Below are positions 31,208-42,694 of a stretch of 64,000 nt of DNA, piece after piece (the stretch's first letter is position 1; the number at the start of each line of letters is the position of its first letter). Location of the stretch: assembly GCF_964355755.1 (NCBI RefSeq), contig NC_092672.1, forward strand, positions 24,548,501-24,612,500, written 5' to 3'. A program made the translations under genes and the position numbers. Source of the DNA: Antedon mediterranea (taxonomy: Eukaryota > Echinodermata > Crinoidea > Comatulida > Antedonidae). Under the pieces are notes generated by a model. The model saw nothing but the letters and a program-made list of their open reading frames with translations, ran no database searches and was not told where the DNA came from.

Positions 31208-32184
31208 CTAGAAGCTCATATTTGTGTAGCATATAATTATTGCAAGTCAAAAAAGTACAGTATTTTAGCCTGCCTCCTCTCCTTCCTCATCATCAGTAGT
31301 CTAGCCTACAACCGGTCCCCGGGAACCGGCCCCGCTCCCGTGCGTCGTAGGCCTCCTCCCTCCGCCTATTTGATACTAGGCCTTTGATACTAAGCTTTAA
31401 TAGGTCTATATATTACAGTATTGTTATTTTGGTCTCTCCAGACACAATGGGAAAACTATTTTGTGCATATTAATAAATGTTTATCGTAGGCCTACACCAC
31501 CATACTTAATATAATATTATGAATATTGCTTTGTGTAAAATTAAAAAGGACTTGAACTTGGAGTAAACAGGCAGATGAGAAGTACTAATAGGCCTAGTAG
31601 TAGTAGGCCTATTCCTATCCATATCTATAGCCTAGGCTAGGCCTAATTCGGAAAAATTGAGGATCCGATGAATGATGATGAAGAAGGAACAGGCAAGTTA
31701 GGTTAGCCTACTACTAGACCTATAAATGAATGGGTAAACTAGGCCTATAAATAACACGATCAGAATATTTATGATTGTAAAGGGGCAAAATATTTTCTAA
31801 GGTAAGTTATACTTAGGCCTATAGGCTATCTATTTAGAATTTGAAGGATTATTGTTTTTAAAAGAAATGTAATTACTAACTGTAAACGTATAAACGGTAA
31901 ACAAAAAAACACATACGTATCTGATTAGGCCTATATATAATATATTGCGCTTTTCGTTATATTTGTAGGAGTCATTGCAAAAACAACATTAGATGAAAAA
32001 CACTTTTTGAAATTGAAATGGGTTTATCCCAGGACAACCATATCATCACCTTCATTTAATTTGTTTAGAAAATGTTCGAAAATTACTTTTTAAAAAGTGT
32101 TGTTTTACATTAATTACTGAGAATTTATTAATTGGAAATATTATCGATGATGTTATGGCTGTTTCGATCCTTACAGTTAGGGAG
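31208..32184. other. Non-coding stretch rich in AGGCCTA motifs
   Basis: No gene supported. It contains a GC-rich patch near 31310-31370 (GGTCCCCGGGAACCGGCCCC) and many AGGCCTA palindromes. Confidence 0.4.
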
Positions 32185-32204
32185 GTGGCTATTGATTGGA
32201 TCGG

Positions 32205-32440
32205 TTCTAGGACACCTACCCCCTAGACAGTTACCCCCCGGATGTTTACCACCCGGACAACTACCCCCTTAGGACAACTACCCCCCCGGACAACTACCCC
32301 CCGGGCAACTACCCCCTTAGGACAACTACCCCCTTAGGATAACAACCCCCCGGACAACCACCCCCTTAGGACAACTACCCCCTTAGGATAACTACCCCCC
32401 GGTCAACTACCCTCCGATCAACTACCCCCCCCCCCCCCAA
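32205..32440 (+). repeat. Minisatellite GGACAACTACCCCCTTA, left block
   Basis: About 14 imperfect units of 15-17 bp built from (A)GGACAACTACCCCC(TTA/CC). The same repeat recurs in reverse orientation at 33500-33838. Ends in a C-run near 32427-32438. Confidence 0.85.
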
Positions 32441-32501
32441 TCCAAAAGTAGACAAATATATAGGACCGGTTTCTGTAAAAATGAAATCATCTGTTTTTAA
32501 C

Positions 32502-32907
32502 GGGTGTTTCGAAACTAGAGACCCGAGACCAGAGACCTGACACGAGACCCAATACGAAAAGGGAGACCTATATTTCGTATATTAGGGTCTCCCTTTTCGT
32601 ATAGTGTGGTCTCTCTTTTCGTATAGTGGGGTCTCCCTTTTCTTATAGTGGGTCTCCCTTTTCGTATATTTAGGTCTCCCATTTCGTATATTTGGGTCTC
32701 CCTTTTCGTATATTTGGTCTCCCTTTTCGTATATTTAGGTCTCTCTTTTCGTATATTAGGGTCTCCCTTTTCGTATAGTGGGGTCTCCCTTTTCGTATAG
32801 TGGGGTCTCCCTTTTCGTACGTGGGTCTCCCTTTTCGTATATTTAGGTCTCCCTTTTCGTATTGGGTCTCGGGTCTCTGGTCTCGGGTCTCTAGTTTCGA
32901 AACACCC
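32502..32907. mobile_element. 406-bp MITE with internal minisatellite and 9-bp target duplication
   Basis: The left end GGGTGTTTCGAAACTAGAGA and the reverse complement of the right end are identical, and about 40 bp of inverted repeat (continuing CCCGAGACCAGAGACC) can be followed. The 9-mer GTTTTTAAC flanks both sides (32493-32501, 32908-32916). The centre (about 32560-32870) is a tandem array of ~20-bp units GGGTCTCCCTTTTCGTATAT with variants. Nine-base duplications fit MULE-type elements; 8-bp hAT-like duplication is the alternative. No coding capacity. Confidence 0.85.
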
Positions 32908-32916
32908 GTTTTTAAC

Positions 32917-33480
32917 CGATTATTCTGTTTAACAGCACGCTAGACCCTAGATGTGCTAGATTTAAAGTACCGTATTTATTGAAAAAACGGCCTGGGCTGT
33001 TTATTGTTTAGGTGGTTTTTAGGTGGACATTTATTGGAAGAAAGTTGTTTATTCAATGGGAGGGGGTATAATCTAATGGAAATAGACGCCGATTATTCCA
33101 TATGATGTTTCATGGGAGTGACATGTTCACCGTTTATTTGAGGGGAATTTATTTAAAGATCGACGTTTATTCGGTGAGTGAACATTGAGGTCAAATATCA
33201 AAAGTGATATTATTCTTCAAGTGTACAAAAATACATATATGACAAATTTGAGACAAAAATTAATTCTTTTAAGACCAGTGGTTATCGAAGCATTGTCCTG
33301 ACGCAAAAATCCTATCCTATGATCATGTGTGACAATCTTCAGTTTATACCACCAGGCTATATTTATGTTCAATCTTTTACTTTTGTTTACAATAATGAAT
33401 AGTAATTCGTCAAAGTAACGAATTAAAATATAGTTATTAATTAATAGTTGCAGAGTCAGGTTGTTGAATGGTCTGGGTGG
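32917..33480. other. Non-coding spacer
   Basis: No gene seen. It lies between the nested MITE and the right minisatellite block; the phrase TTTATT recurs often (for example 32975-33170). Confidence 0.4.
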
Positions 33481-33499
33481 TTAGGGTGTTCTAAAGGGA

Positions 33500-33838
33500 T
33501 AGTTTTCTGGGTGGTAATTGTCCGGGTGGTAATTGTCCGGGGGTAATTGTCCGGGGGGTAATTGTCCGGGGGGTAATTGTTCCTAGGGGGTAATTGTCCG
33601 GGGGGTAGTTGTCCAGGGGGTAGTTGTCCTAAGGGGGTTGTTGTCCTAAGGGGGTTGTTGTCCTAAGGGGGTAGTTGTCCAGGGGGTAGTTGTCCGGGGG
33701 GGGGGGTATTTGTCCGGGGGTAGTTGTCCTAAAGGGGTAGTTGTTCTAAGGGGGTAGTGGTCCAGGTGGTGGTTGTCCGGGGGGTAGTTGTCCGGGGGGT
33801 AAATGTCCAGGGGGTGAATATCCGGATACGGATTGGAT
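33500..33838 (-). repeat. Minisatellite GGACAACTACCCCC, right block (inverted)
   Basis: On the plus strand the units read GGGGGTAGTTGTCC(TAAG). This is the reverse complement of the block at 32205-32440. The outer edges also resemble each other in inverted sense (GATTGGATCGG on the left; GATCCAATCCG read outward on the right), so the two blocks may be the inverted termini of one element of about 1.65 kb. Confidence 0.8.
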
Positions 33839-34939
33839 CTCCTGCATAAAACGAAACATGCATTGTCTATGCAGGAGTGCATATTGCACTCATCAGCTGG
33901 TAAACCAATAGCGTAATACCCTCAAAATATTAAAGCAACTCAACTTGGTCATAAACATGTTAATCGAAAGGTATGGTGTAAAACGTAAACATAGTAAGGT
34001 AAGTGTGATGATAATAATACGATAAGAAATCAACTCGTTGTTAGTATTACTAAAGATGAGGTGTTAAATAATGATATAATAATGTAATTAACTATATAAC
34101 GATCAAAGTAGCCGTGGCGGCCCAGCAAAAGGTGTGGTACATAAAGTAAACTGTCTTTAGAATTAATACTGCTGGTACATGTATTTAAAACAAAAATAAC
34201 TCAATTCAAAGCAAAACCAACATTAACCCTAATCAAATAATAACTTACCGTCTGTTACAAATTACTGTCTTTCCTATAGCCTAATACCCTCAACAAGTTA
34301 ACAAAACTCAACTTGGTCATCCAATATCGTAAAAACAATGAAAACCTATTCAATAATATAAAAAAACTCCAAAGTGTTGTTTTAACTCGTTATTAAATCA
34401 TAAACAACAAATCGTAAAAGATGGAACACTGATAATAATGCCGGATGAGTATTGCAGAGGGTTTTGAAAATCTCATATTTTTTGGCTATATTGTATTACT
34501 ATGACATATTATCCTACATCGGCAGATCGGTGTTCAATCATTTACGATATTAATACAAATAATTATTTAGAATAAATAATGGACATTGTTAGTAAAACAA
34601 AAAACTTATCACATATTTTATTCTGAAATAAAAGAAAAAAATATCAGACAACCAAAATGTTGCCAATTACTACCGATAACAATGAATCAGTTTAATCATC
34701 ATTTTAGTGTAAGATTTAAGCAAAATATTACCGTAATGAAATTTGTATATTTACTTTTATAACAGATTTCTTTTAATTTCTAGATGTCTTTCCTTCATGG
34801 CGTAAAGAGTTCGGTAGAATCACAGTATTTCAGAACGGGAGTACCGACCAGGATTTTCTATTTATAAGTCTAAATTTTGGCGGGATTAAATGTATTCGGC
34901 ATAGTCGTCTTAAATTTACATCTCGATTTTTTGGCGAAA
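33839..34939. other. Non-coding stretch
   Basis: No coding sequence or strong repeat recognised. Phrases such as CTCAACTTGGTCAT (about 33940 and 34307) and AATACCCTCAA occur twice, indicating an old local duplication. Confidence 0.4.
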
Positions 34940-35535
34940 TTTTAATCGGGATAATGCACAAAAACGAATTTTAACCGGGGTATCGATCGGGGTTCTTGGC
35001 GGGATCCCGATCGATATCCCGGTTAAAAATCCCGTTCGTTTTTGCGCATTATCCCGATTACAATTTCACCGATGATCGACCGAAATTCCCGACCAAAAAT
35101 CCCGATTTTTCGTGAATCCCGATAAAAATCACGATGAAAATCCCGATACGGAATGAGTAATCGGGATTCCCAAAAGATCGGGACGTCGTCCGGGATCCCG
35201 ATATTTTCGACCGAAATTCCCGACCAAAAATCCCGATTTTTCGTGAATCCCGATGAAAATCCCGATACGGGATGGGTAATCGGGAAATCCCAAAAATCGG
35301 GACGTCGTTCGAGATCCCGGTATTTTCGACCGAAATTCCCGACCAAAAATCCCGATTTTTCGTGAATCCCGATAAAAATCCCGATATGGATGGGTAATCG
35401 GGATTCCCAAAAGATCGGGACGTCAATCGGGATCCCGATATTTTCGACCGAAATTCCCGACCAAAAATTTCGGTCGAAAATATCGGGATCACGGCGAGAT
35501 CCCGGCGGGATCCCGACCGTGATATCGGTGGGATC
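34940..35535. repeat. ATCGGGA-rich array: hairpin plus 126-bp tandem repeat
   Basis: At 34947-35058 ATCGGGATAATGC...ATCGATCGGG pairs with CCCGATCGAT...GCATTATCCCGAT to form a long stem. From about 35080 to 35465 a unit of about 126 bp (CGACCGAAATTCCCGACCAA ... GGGATCCCGATATTTT) is repeated three times, then comes an inverted remnant. Because 126 is a multiple of three, several overlapping frames stay open through the array; they are artefacts. This is probably a MITE or satellite-like element. Confidence 0.8.
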
Positions 35536-37980
35536 CCGGATGTTTTTTCTATAGGAATTAATAATTATAAAAAATATAAACGTCGTAGTAGTGTATCGTT
35601 ACATGTACTTTACTATTTCGGTCGACTATAACACGGAAAATTTTAAAAAAGCATTATAAATCGTAAATATTTTACTGTGTTTAGTGGTATATTATTAATA
35701 GGCCTATAAAACATTTAAAACAATATTTCGTTACTGAGTGGATAGAGAATATATTTAAAAATTGTTCTTCCCATCTTCTTCCCCATCCCTCAACTCTAAT
35801 GTTATATACAAAACACAAATTGGGTTTGTTTAAATGAGTTCAGATAAAAAAATTGAACTCATTTTTAAGAGGAGGCCTAATTCCCAGGGTGATAATTTTA
35901 CATATATCATCATGTCTATTATTCGTTTCTGTAAATGACAATGTACTATAGTCCTGCGGTACGTACATTTTTTACGCTGAAATGACTGTGTATTCGAGAA
36001 CCATCTGTGGGCACGACCTAGATGGTACGCGAGCGAAGCGAAATTTCATATTTTTGGTGGTATATTGTTCTGTATAATTTTGAAGATCCTAAGTTGTTTA
36101 AATTTAACCAATGGCAGCATATCATTAAAATTATTTGAGTTGCTCCTACAGCCTTGTGTTAAATGTTAGTTGGAACCATTGTTATAATTTTAAATCTTTT
36201 GGTTTAGGAATTAAATTCAAGCCTACAGTATTAAATTCTATTGGCTTGTTACTCATATATCTTGGTTAAATTTAGCTATTTTAGGGCTTTCAACAATCTA
36301 CAAATACAACATTTAAATTTTTATGGACTAATATACAATATTATTTGGCTTTTCAAAATCTACAGTATTCTAGCTAATTTTGGGGTTTTTTTTGTGTTAA
36401 ACAGTTTATGAGAAAAAATTGCTTTAATCGATTGAAGCTTATTACACTAACATTATTGTGATTATAATCAAGAATTTGCAAATGACAAGGCAATTAAATT
36501 AGTTTAACAATACATTGATAAAGGTACACACTAGTGTAGCCAACAATTCTTGTGTACTGTAAGCCACATTTAAATTTCTACATAATGCATTGCTCTATAG
36601 TTCTAAATTACGACGGTGAACCTCGCTCTTCAATATTATTTTGAATTATACTAAATTGTTTAATCTATAAATGAAAGGAAAACAATTTCTTATATAGTAG
36701 TTTTCATTCATTCATTTTTTGTTAATCCCATGAATTATTAAACAAATAATTACATACATCTATTATGTATTTTTGTTTATGTGCAAAAAGTAGGCTAGAT
36801 AATAAGCAGCACTTAGCACAATCAATTGATTGTCTACAAGATTCCAATTGTACAACTCTGTCTATAACCAATGCTAATTACATATAATTCAAGCATTCAA
36901 TTTGTTATCAAACAATAGATAACAAATTTGATACATAGCAAAGCAGAATTGTTTCTATGAATTAAAATGCCCACATAAAATATCCAACACAAGAAACAGA
37001 TTTAATGTCTAAGGTATAATCTCTTTAAAGCCTTACCGAAGATGGTGATTTTTTTAGTCATATTCTCTGACAACATAGATGAAAAGGTATAGCATGTATA
37101 GTATAATGAACACAATGATGATGAAAACAATTATGAAGTATCATATAAAGAAGATATATACTGTCACACTTTGTAATAAACAATGCACTTTATTACAAGT
37201 TTGTATCACTTCGGAATAACCTGTCACTTTGTAACTAATAATTTGTGTGAGAAGTGTGATAATTACAGGATATTACAACAATAGTGAAACAGTAAAACAG
37301 GATTATATACAAACAATGAGGACATTTTTAATTTAAATAAATGTTCAGTACGATTTATAAAGTTTTATTGTGAGACAAATTTCATTATTATCATATAGCA
37401 TTCCATTATTCTGTACATTTTCATCAATATTATCTCCAATAAAGTTATGTTTTTACTTTATAGTATAAGGTATGTTATGTATGATATGTATGCCTATTTT
37501 TAATAATAGGATTAGGAGGACCAAATCATAATTAAAAAGAATGTCAAATATTTTTTCTGCTATTTTTTTCCCAAAATAGTTTTGCTTTATTTATTTTCTT
37601 TGGCCTTATATTTATTTTGACCAATATTCTATCTATGCATATAGAACAAACAAAATGCCATAAGTAAGAAGCAATTATTTTATTAACCGATAGAAGCATA
37701 ATGTATATTTTCAAATGTAAAACAAATTGGAATAGCTCACACAAAACAATAAATTGTACATGCTTTATAAAACAATATTTAAAAAAATATTGTTTCGAAA
37801 ATTAACTGAAGACATTGTTGTGGGAAAATAGGACAAGTAGATCAGAATGCAAGATAAACATTTATTATTCAATAAGGATGTTGTATAAAACTATAAGATA
37901 TTTAATCATTTTATTTTATTACGTATTACATGTTGTACTGTATGTTTTGTAATATGGTTAATGTTTAATATATTCAATAG
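35536..37980. other. Long non-coding stretch
   Basis: AT-rich sequence with no supported coding exons, possibly intergenic or intronic to an ankyrin-type gene. The only recognisable item is a dispersed repeat at 36045-36245. Confidence 0.4.
36045..36245 (+). repeat. Dispersed repeat family R2, copy 1
   Basis: AATTTCATATTTTTGGTGGT, ATTTGAGTTGCTCC, GTTGGAACCATTGTTATAAT and TCAAGCCT recur in the same order at 40930-41150 with roughly three-quarters identity. Confidence 0.6.
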
Positions 37981-38072
37981 AATGGTCATACAGCATTACA
38001 TGTTGCTGCTCAAGTGGGCAGTACTGAAAACTGCAATCAGATATGCCTGCATGGCGCAAAATGTTCAAAATA
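37981..38072 (+). pseudogene. Decayed ankyrin-repeat exon
   Basis: Directly after an acceptor-like TATATTCAATAG, the frame reads NGHTALHVAAQVGSTENC and continues NQICLHGAKCSK before a TAA. The G-x-TALH-x-AAQ core is the ankyrin-repeat consensus. A normal repeat exon would run 33 residues to a GT donor; here a stop comes after 30 codons and no donor fits. It is probably a dead duplicate of an ankyrin exon such as the one at 50632-50730. Confidence 0.55.
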
Positions 38073-38504
38073 AGTCATACATTCATTATTATTCATTATA
38101 TGTTAATCTGAAATTTCACTCTTCATTTTACTTATACAGTAATTGAATAGTAATACATTCTAAAAATGTTTTAAAAAAAACCAGAATTGATCATTAAATG
38201 TGTAATAATATGCCAAAATAGTATGAATAATTTTATTCTGAAATAATTATGAACAACACTTGTTATTTGTATAAAATAAAATTCTCAAAATCATCATATT
38301 AAAACTTGTAATCAACTGTTTGTATTAGCAAATGTACTTCACGTTTGTGCAGGCATGATCTTATACACATAAAACACAATATTTTTGATGTGAGTAAAAG
38401 ATTTCATCATTCAATGCTAAAATGAGAACTTGAATTGTACAACACAGTTTTTAAATGTTTGTTATTTTATTTCATTTCATTTATTCATTCGACCAATAAA
38501 CAGA

Positions 38505-39651
38505 TACAGAACAGCTCAATTCTTGGCCCTTTGTTGTTTATTTTATACATAAATGACTTACATGATAGTGTTGATGGGATTTGTAAAACAGTCCTCTATG
38601 CAGACGACACTGCGCTTTTTTATGCATGTAAATCAAATGAAGAGCTTACAACAGTTTTAACTGAACAGTTGGAAAATGTAAAACAATGGTTAGATAAACA
38701 TAAATTAACTCTAAACATTGATAAAACCAAATACATGCTTTTTGGTACTCATGCACGTGTTAATAAAACAACAGATGAAACAGTAATTTTTGATAACATT
38801 CCGATTGAGAAAGTTGAAACGTTTATATATTTGGGACTTACATTTGATGAACAACTCTCATGGAAAGTACATATTGATTCTATATGTGCAAAACTATCAA
38901 AAATTCTACATCTATTTTATAGATTGAAAAGTTTTACATCTCTTAAAATTATTAAAAGATTATACAATGCTCTATTTTTATCACATATTGACTATTGTTC
39001 AACAGTCTGGGGTACTGGTTCAAACGCCCATATTTTAAAATTGCAAAGGGTACAAAATAGAGCTGCACGATTAATACTAGGTGCTGATATTCGAACTCCT
39101 GTTAGACAAATGCATTATGATTTAGGTTGGCTAACAATTAAGACAAGAATTGAATATCATACAATTTGTACAATATTTAGATGTTTACAAGAATCTGTAC
39201 CTTCATACTTATGTGATGTTTTGCAATATATTAGTAGTGTACACAATATTCAAACCAGAAACTATGAAAAATAATCTGTTGTATTTGCCCAGATGTAACC
39301 TCGAAATATACAAACGTAGTTTTGTTTATTATGGAAGTTCACTCTGGAATGGCCTACCTTATGAATTAAGAAAACAAAACAATTATAACCGTTTTAAATC
39401 ACTTGTTAAGATTCATTTATTGTTGCCGGTGGTCTAGGATGGTTCCAGTGAAATATATTTAAATATGGTATAAAAGTATAATAATAATGAGAACATGCAT
39501 TGAAGTTTAGTTTTAGTTTAAGTTTTAGTTTAAGTTTAGTTTAAGTTGTTTTCAAATTTTGTTTAAATGTGCCGTAGGGCCCCTCGGAAGAGCAGTTTTA
39601 TTTTATTACTGAGAGGGCTACCATACTAAAAGAAAACGAAATAAATAAATA
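38505..39651 (+). mobile_element. 5'-truncated non-LTR retrotransposon with target duplication
   Basis: The insertion starts inside the RT domain and ends in a 3' UTR with a stem-forming motif (GGGCCCCTCGG ... TGAGAGGGCT) and an (AATA)n tail. AATAAACAGA is found both at 38495-38504 and 39652-39661, a 10-bp target duplication. Truncation at the 5' end is the usual result of aborted reverse transcription. Confidence 0.85.
38513..39437 (+). pseudogene. LINE reverse transcriptase fragment (YADD to C-terminus)
   Basis: The frame begins SSILGPLLFILYINDL, covers the catalytic LYADDTALFY, the thumb motif FIYLGLTFDEQLSWKVHI, and YNALFLSHIDYCSTVWG, then the C-terminal QRVQNRAARLILGADIRTPV. A single-base shift near 39265 moves the last part (LLYLPRCNLEIYKRSFVYYG, then LWNGLPYELR) to another frame. 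The fingers domain and endonuclease are absent owing to truncation. It belongs to the Jockey/CR1/L2/Rex1-type range; the clade is not resolved. Confidence 0.85.
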
Positions 39652-40929
39652 AATAAACAGAAAAAAGCACATGGTCAGGCAAAACAATTACTATAACCGC
39701 CCTGGCTTTTAAGTTTTAAACACGATGTAGCTCTCGTTCTGCGAAGCCTAGCAACTAACGAAAAACAGTGACGTAAAGCTTGAAAATCCCCTTTTAGAAT
39801 TTGACATCAACTTTTGTGCCTTCTATTTGCATAAGCGATGTTTAGTTAGTAATACGCAGGGTGGTTCTGGGCGCTTTAGGTGCTAAAGGGGTAAAGAGCA
39901 ATAGACATACTGTAAATTAAAACAACAAAATACAAAAAAATATTGCACCAAGTAAAACATTTGTACAAGCTTATTAAAAAGTCTCTTGATGTTCAAAATT
40001 AGTATAAGGGACCTATACATAAATATACAAAATTAAATATTTAAAAGATTAATAATCGGTTATTGAAAATTTAACTACTGTAATATAATAGAAGTCGCCT
40101 TAACATAGTAGCACAAATTAAATTGTAAATTTTGATTAAAATCTTTATTAACTCAAGATCCTGTATATAATTTAAAGGATAACGGAACAATAGACATAAA
40201 TTGGCATTTCTCAACATTGGGACAATTAAGAATTGAGAATAGAGTTGTAGCTTGATGATTAAGACGGTCGGATAGCAATCTAAGGGTCCTGTGTTACATG
40301 TTTTTAAGAATAAAAACTTATTTCATTGTATCCTATAACTTTTTTAAACATTGATGCTTTCAAGTAAATTTAAAACAATTAATGGATATTATAATTGAAG
40401 ACTATCTAAGTTGTAATCCAGCAGATGCGGACATTCAGGCAACCCTTGTGAATCACAAACGTTAAAGAGTGAAAAAGTTCATTAAATTATGAAGCCTTGT
40501 CATAAAACAGTAGAATTGAAGCAATTTTATGATACATTACAGAAGGATAATCACTAGATTTATTTTTACATTTCATCTGACTCCAAAATCTTATTTGTAC
40601 AGTAGCCTTGTATGTTTAGCTAAAGAATATATTTACACTGACAGTACAGTATCTCAAGCTAACTTTAAATTATTTTTGTCATTTCTTAAAATATAAAACA
40701 AAAAACAGAAGAGCACAAAACAGGCCAATGTCAAAATTATTATTATATTAAGTTAATTTATACTAGAGTGTCCACGAGCAAAGCACGCCTACCTTATAAA
40801 ATGAATAATGAATAATATATTAAGATTTAATGACAATTTTTGGCAAAATGGGTTTTATAACCTAAAATTAGAGCAAATATACCAAAACATGAGCCCATAT
40901 TATTAACATGATAATATTATGAACAATTT

Positions 40930-41150
40930 CATATTTTTTGGTGGTTGTTGTGCTTTGTATAGCAAATTTTGAAAATTTCTAATTAACCAATGACAAGCAA
41001 ATCATAGGTAAAATTACTTGAGTTGCATCTAAAGCATGTAGTACCTGTGTTGAATCTTAGTTAGAACCATTGTTATAATCTTAAGTCTTTGCTTTTTGAA
41101 TCGATCATATTCAAGCCTTTTAGATAAAACTATTTAATTCTACGAGTCGT
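40930..41150 (+). repeat. Dispersed repeat family R2, copy 2
   Basis: Matches 36045-36245 in order and orientation (TTTGGTGGTTGTTG, ACTTGAGTTGCATC, GTTAGAACCATTGTTATAAT). Confidence 0.6.
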
Positions 41151-41232
41151 ACTGGCCGTCCAATGGACGGTAACCATCTAGTAAGTGATTTTGAGGTTCA
41201 GGAATCAAACATACTGTAGTACAGTAGAATAG

Positions 41233-41428
41233 TGCAACACAATATCTAGAAATTGATGTACAGATGACATGTCAGAACAAATACTCAGAGATACATTATA
41301 GCATTTATGTTATAAGAGTTTAGTTAATAGTACAACACAATATCTAGAAATTGATGTACAGATGACATGTCAGAACAAATACTCAGAGGTACATTATAGC
41401 ATTTATGTTATAAGAGTTTAGTTAATAG
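41233..41428. repeat. 98-bp tandem duplication
   Basis: CAACACAATATCTAGAAATT starts at 41235 and 41333. The two units differ at only one or two bases, so the duplication is recent. Confidence 0.92.
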
Positions 41429-42504
41429 TCCCATTTTGATATTTGAGTGTCTTTTTTGTTTTCATTAATTCTAAAAGCAAGTAATATAATTTAAAATACA
41501 AATTGCCGGTGAAATATTATTATATTGCACACAGTAAAATGAATGTAGTCAGAAATGAAAAAATAAGAATCTTGTTGATATATTAAATTTTAATATATCT
41601 TCTTTCTTGTTTATCTGTGTATAAATAGACCTTTATTATGTTTTTATATGTTCATTGTCACTCAGTCACATATTTTCCATCCTCATGTTTGGTGTAGGAC
41701 ATTAAAACTGCATTTCATTGTTATGTTTTCTTAGTTTTCAAAGCTTGTTCTTTAATATCAGTTCAAACTGGTGGAGAACAACAACCTGGTTGAATATTCT
41801 ATCAGTCTCCTATTATTCAATGTTTGTAATGTCTTGATTTGTGGTGAAAAGAATATTTGATGGTTGATGTAATGTATGTTTCTTGGTGGTGTCATTAGAA
41901 AGAAGTAATTTTTGCAACTTCATTCTACTTGTACACCCTTGAAAAGAAATTACATAAAATGAACAATTAAAAATCAAAGTTAATAAAATTAAACATAATG
42001 TTAAAATTAGAAGCCATGCATATAGGCATAAAAGGCCCAAAAGTGGAAAGATTCGTTCTGTCACACCTTGGTCAAATCATCTTGAATAAATATAGGTACT
42101 ACAGTAAGTAAGTAATGAATATAATGCTAACCTAACCTAGTGTTATTACATGTATTTGGTTTTTGGAAAAAATGGTAAAATAGTGCTCAAGCTTTTGTTT
42201 GTCAGAGCGGCATGCATGAGAGAATCATGAACAAAAATACCATACCTACCGCCCGTTTGAGATTTAAAGTTTGAAATGGTTCATGTGCTGCTAGCGACCT
42301 TTTAAGTGATCTGCATTTTGATGCAAGAAATTGGCCAAGAATTACCAATTGCAGCATTCGGCAGCTTGTAAAAAAATTGATCAAAAACACATTTTTCATA
42401 CAAATTTGCTGTTCTAACATAGCTTAATAGATAAAGGGGAATCAACCGATGCCCTTAGCTCAAAAGGCGCTAGTTATCAGTCTTCTGGTTTAGGAAGAGT
42501 CAGA

Positions 42505-42690
42505 GTAACAAATTTTAAGAGCCATTGTCTGTAAAAATCAAAGATTTGGTGGCAGATGTAAAAAAATGGATTTCTCTCAAATTTTTACCATGAATAGACA
42601 TTTCACTAAAAAGCATATCTACATCATTCATTTGAATTTTTAGCCTCTGTTGCCATGACAACGGTCAATTCACAAGGCCATTCAGAGAAT
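42505..42690 (+). repeat. Dispersed repeat family R3, copy 1 (split by a LINE)
   Basis: AAGAGCCATTGTCTGTAA, AAAAAATGGATTTCT and GTTGCCATG(A/G)CAACGG appear in the same order as on the minus strand at 49560-49765. After the LINE, the sequence from 45093 (CCAAATTTTGATGTTTTTGC) continues the same repeat, so the LINE inserted into it. Confidence 0.65.
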
Positions 42691-42694
42691 CTTG

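Larger units (their letters stand above)
39662..42504. other. Long non-coding stretch
   Basis: No coding exon is supported. It includes R2 copy 2 (40930-41150) and a 98-bp tandem duplication (41233-41428). Confidence 0.4.

Noticed and set aside
33646-33882. Frame rich in PPDNYPP
   Set aside because: Translation of the GGGGTAGTTGTCC minisatellite.
35023-35492. Overlapping open frames of 93-144 codons on the minus strand with GIFGREFRSK repeats
   Set aside because: They are translations of the 126-bp tandem repeat; several frames stay open only because the period is a multiple of three.
32205-35535. CRISPR array
   Set aside because: Repeats are contiguous or minisatellite-like without unique spacers, in a eukaryotic context.
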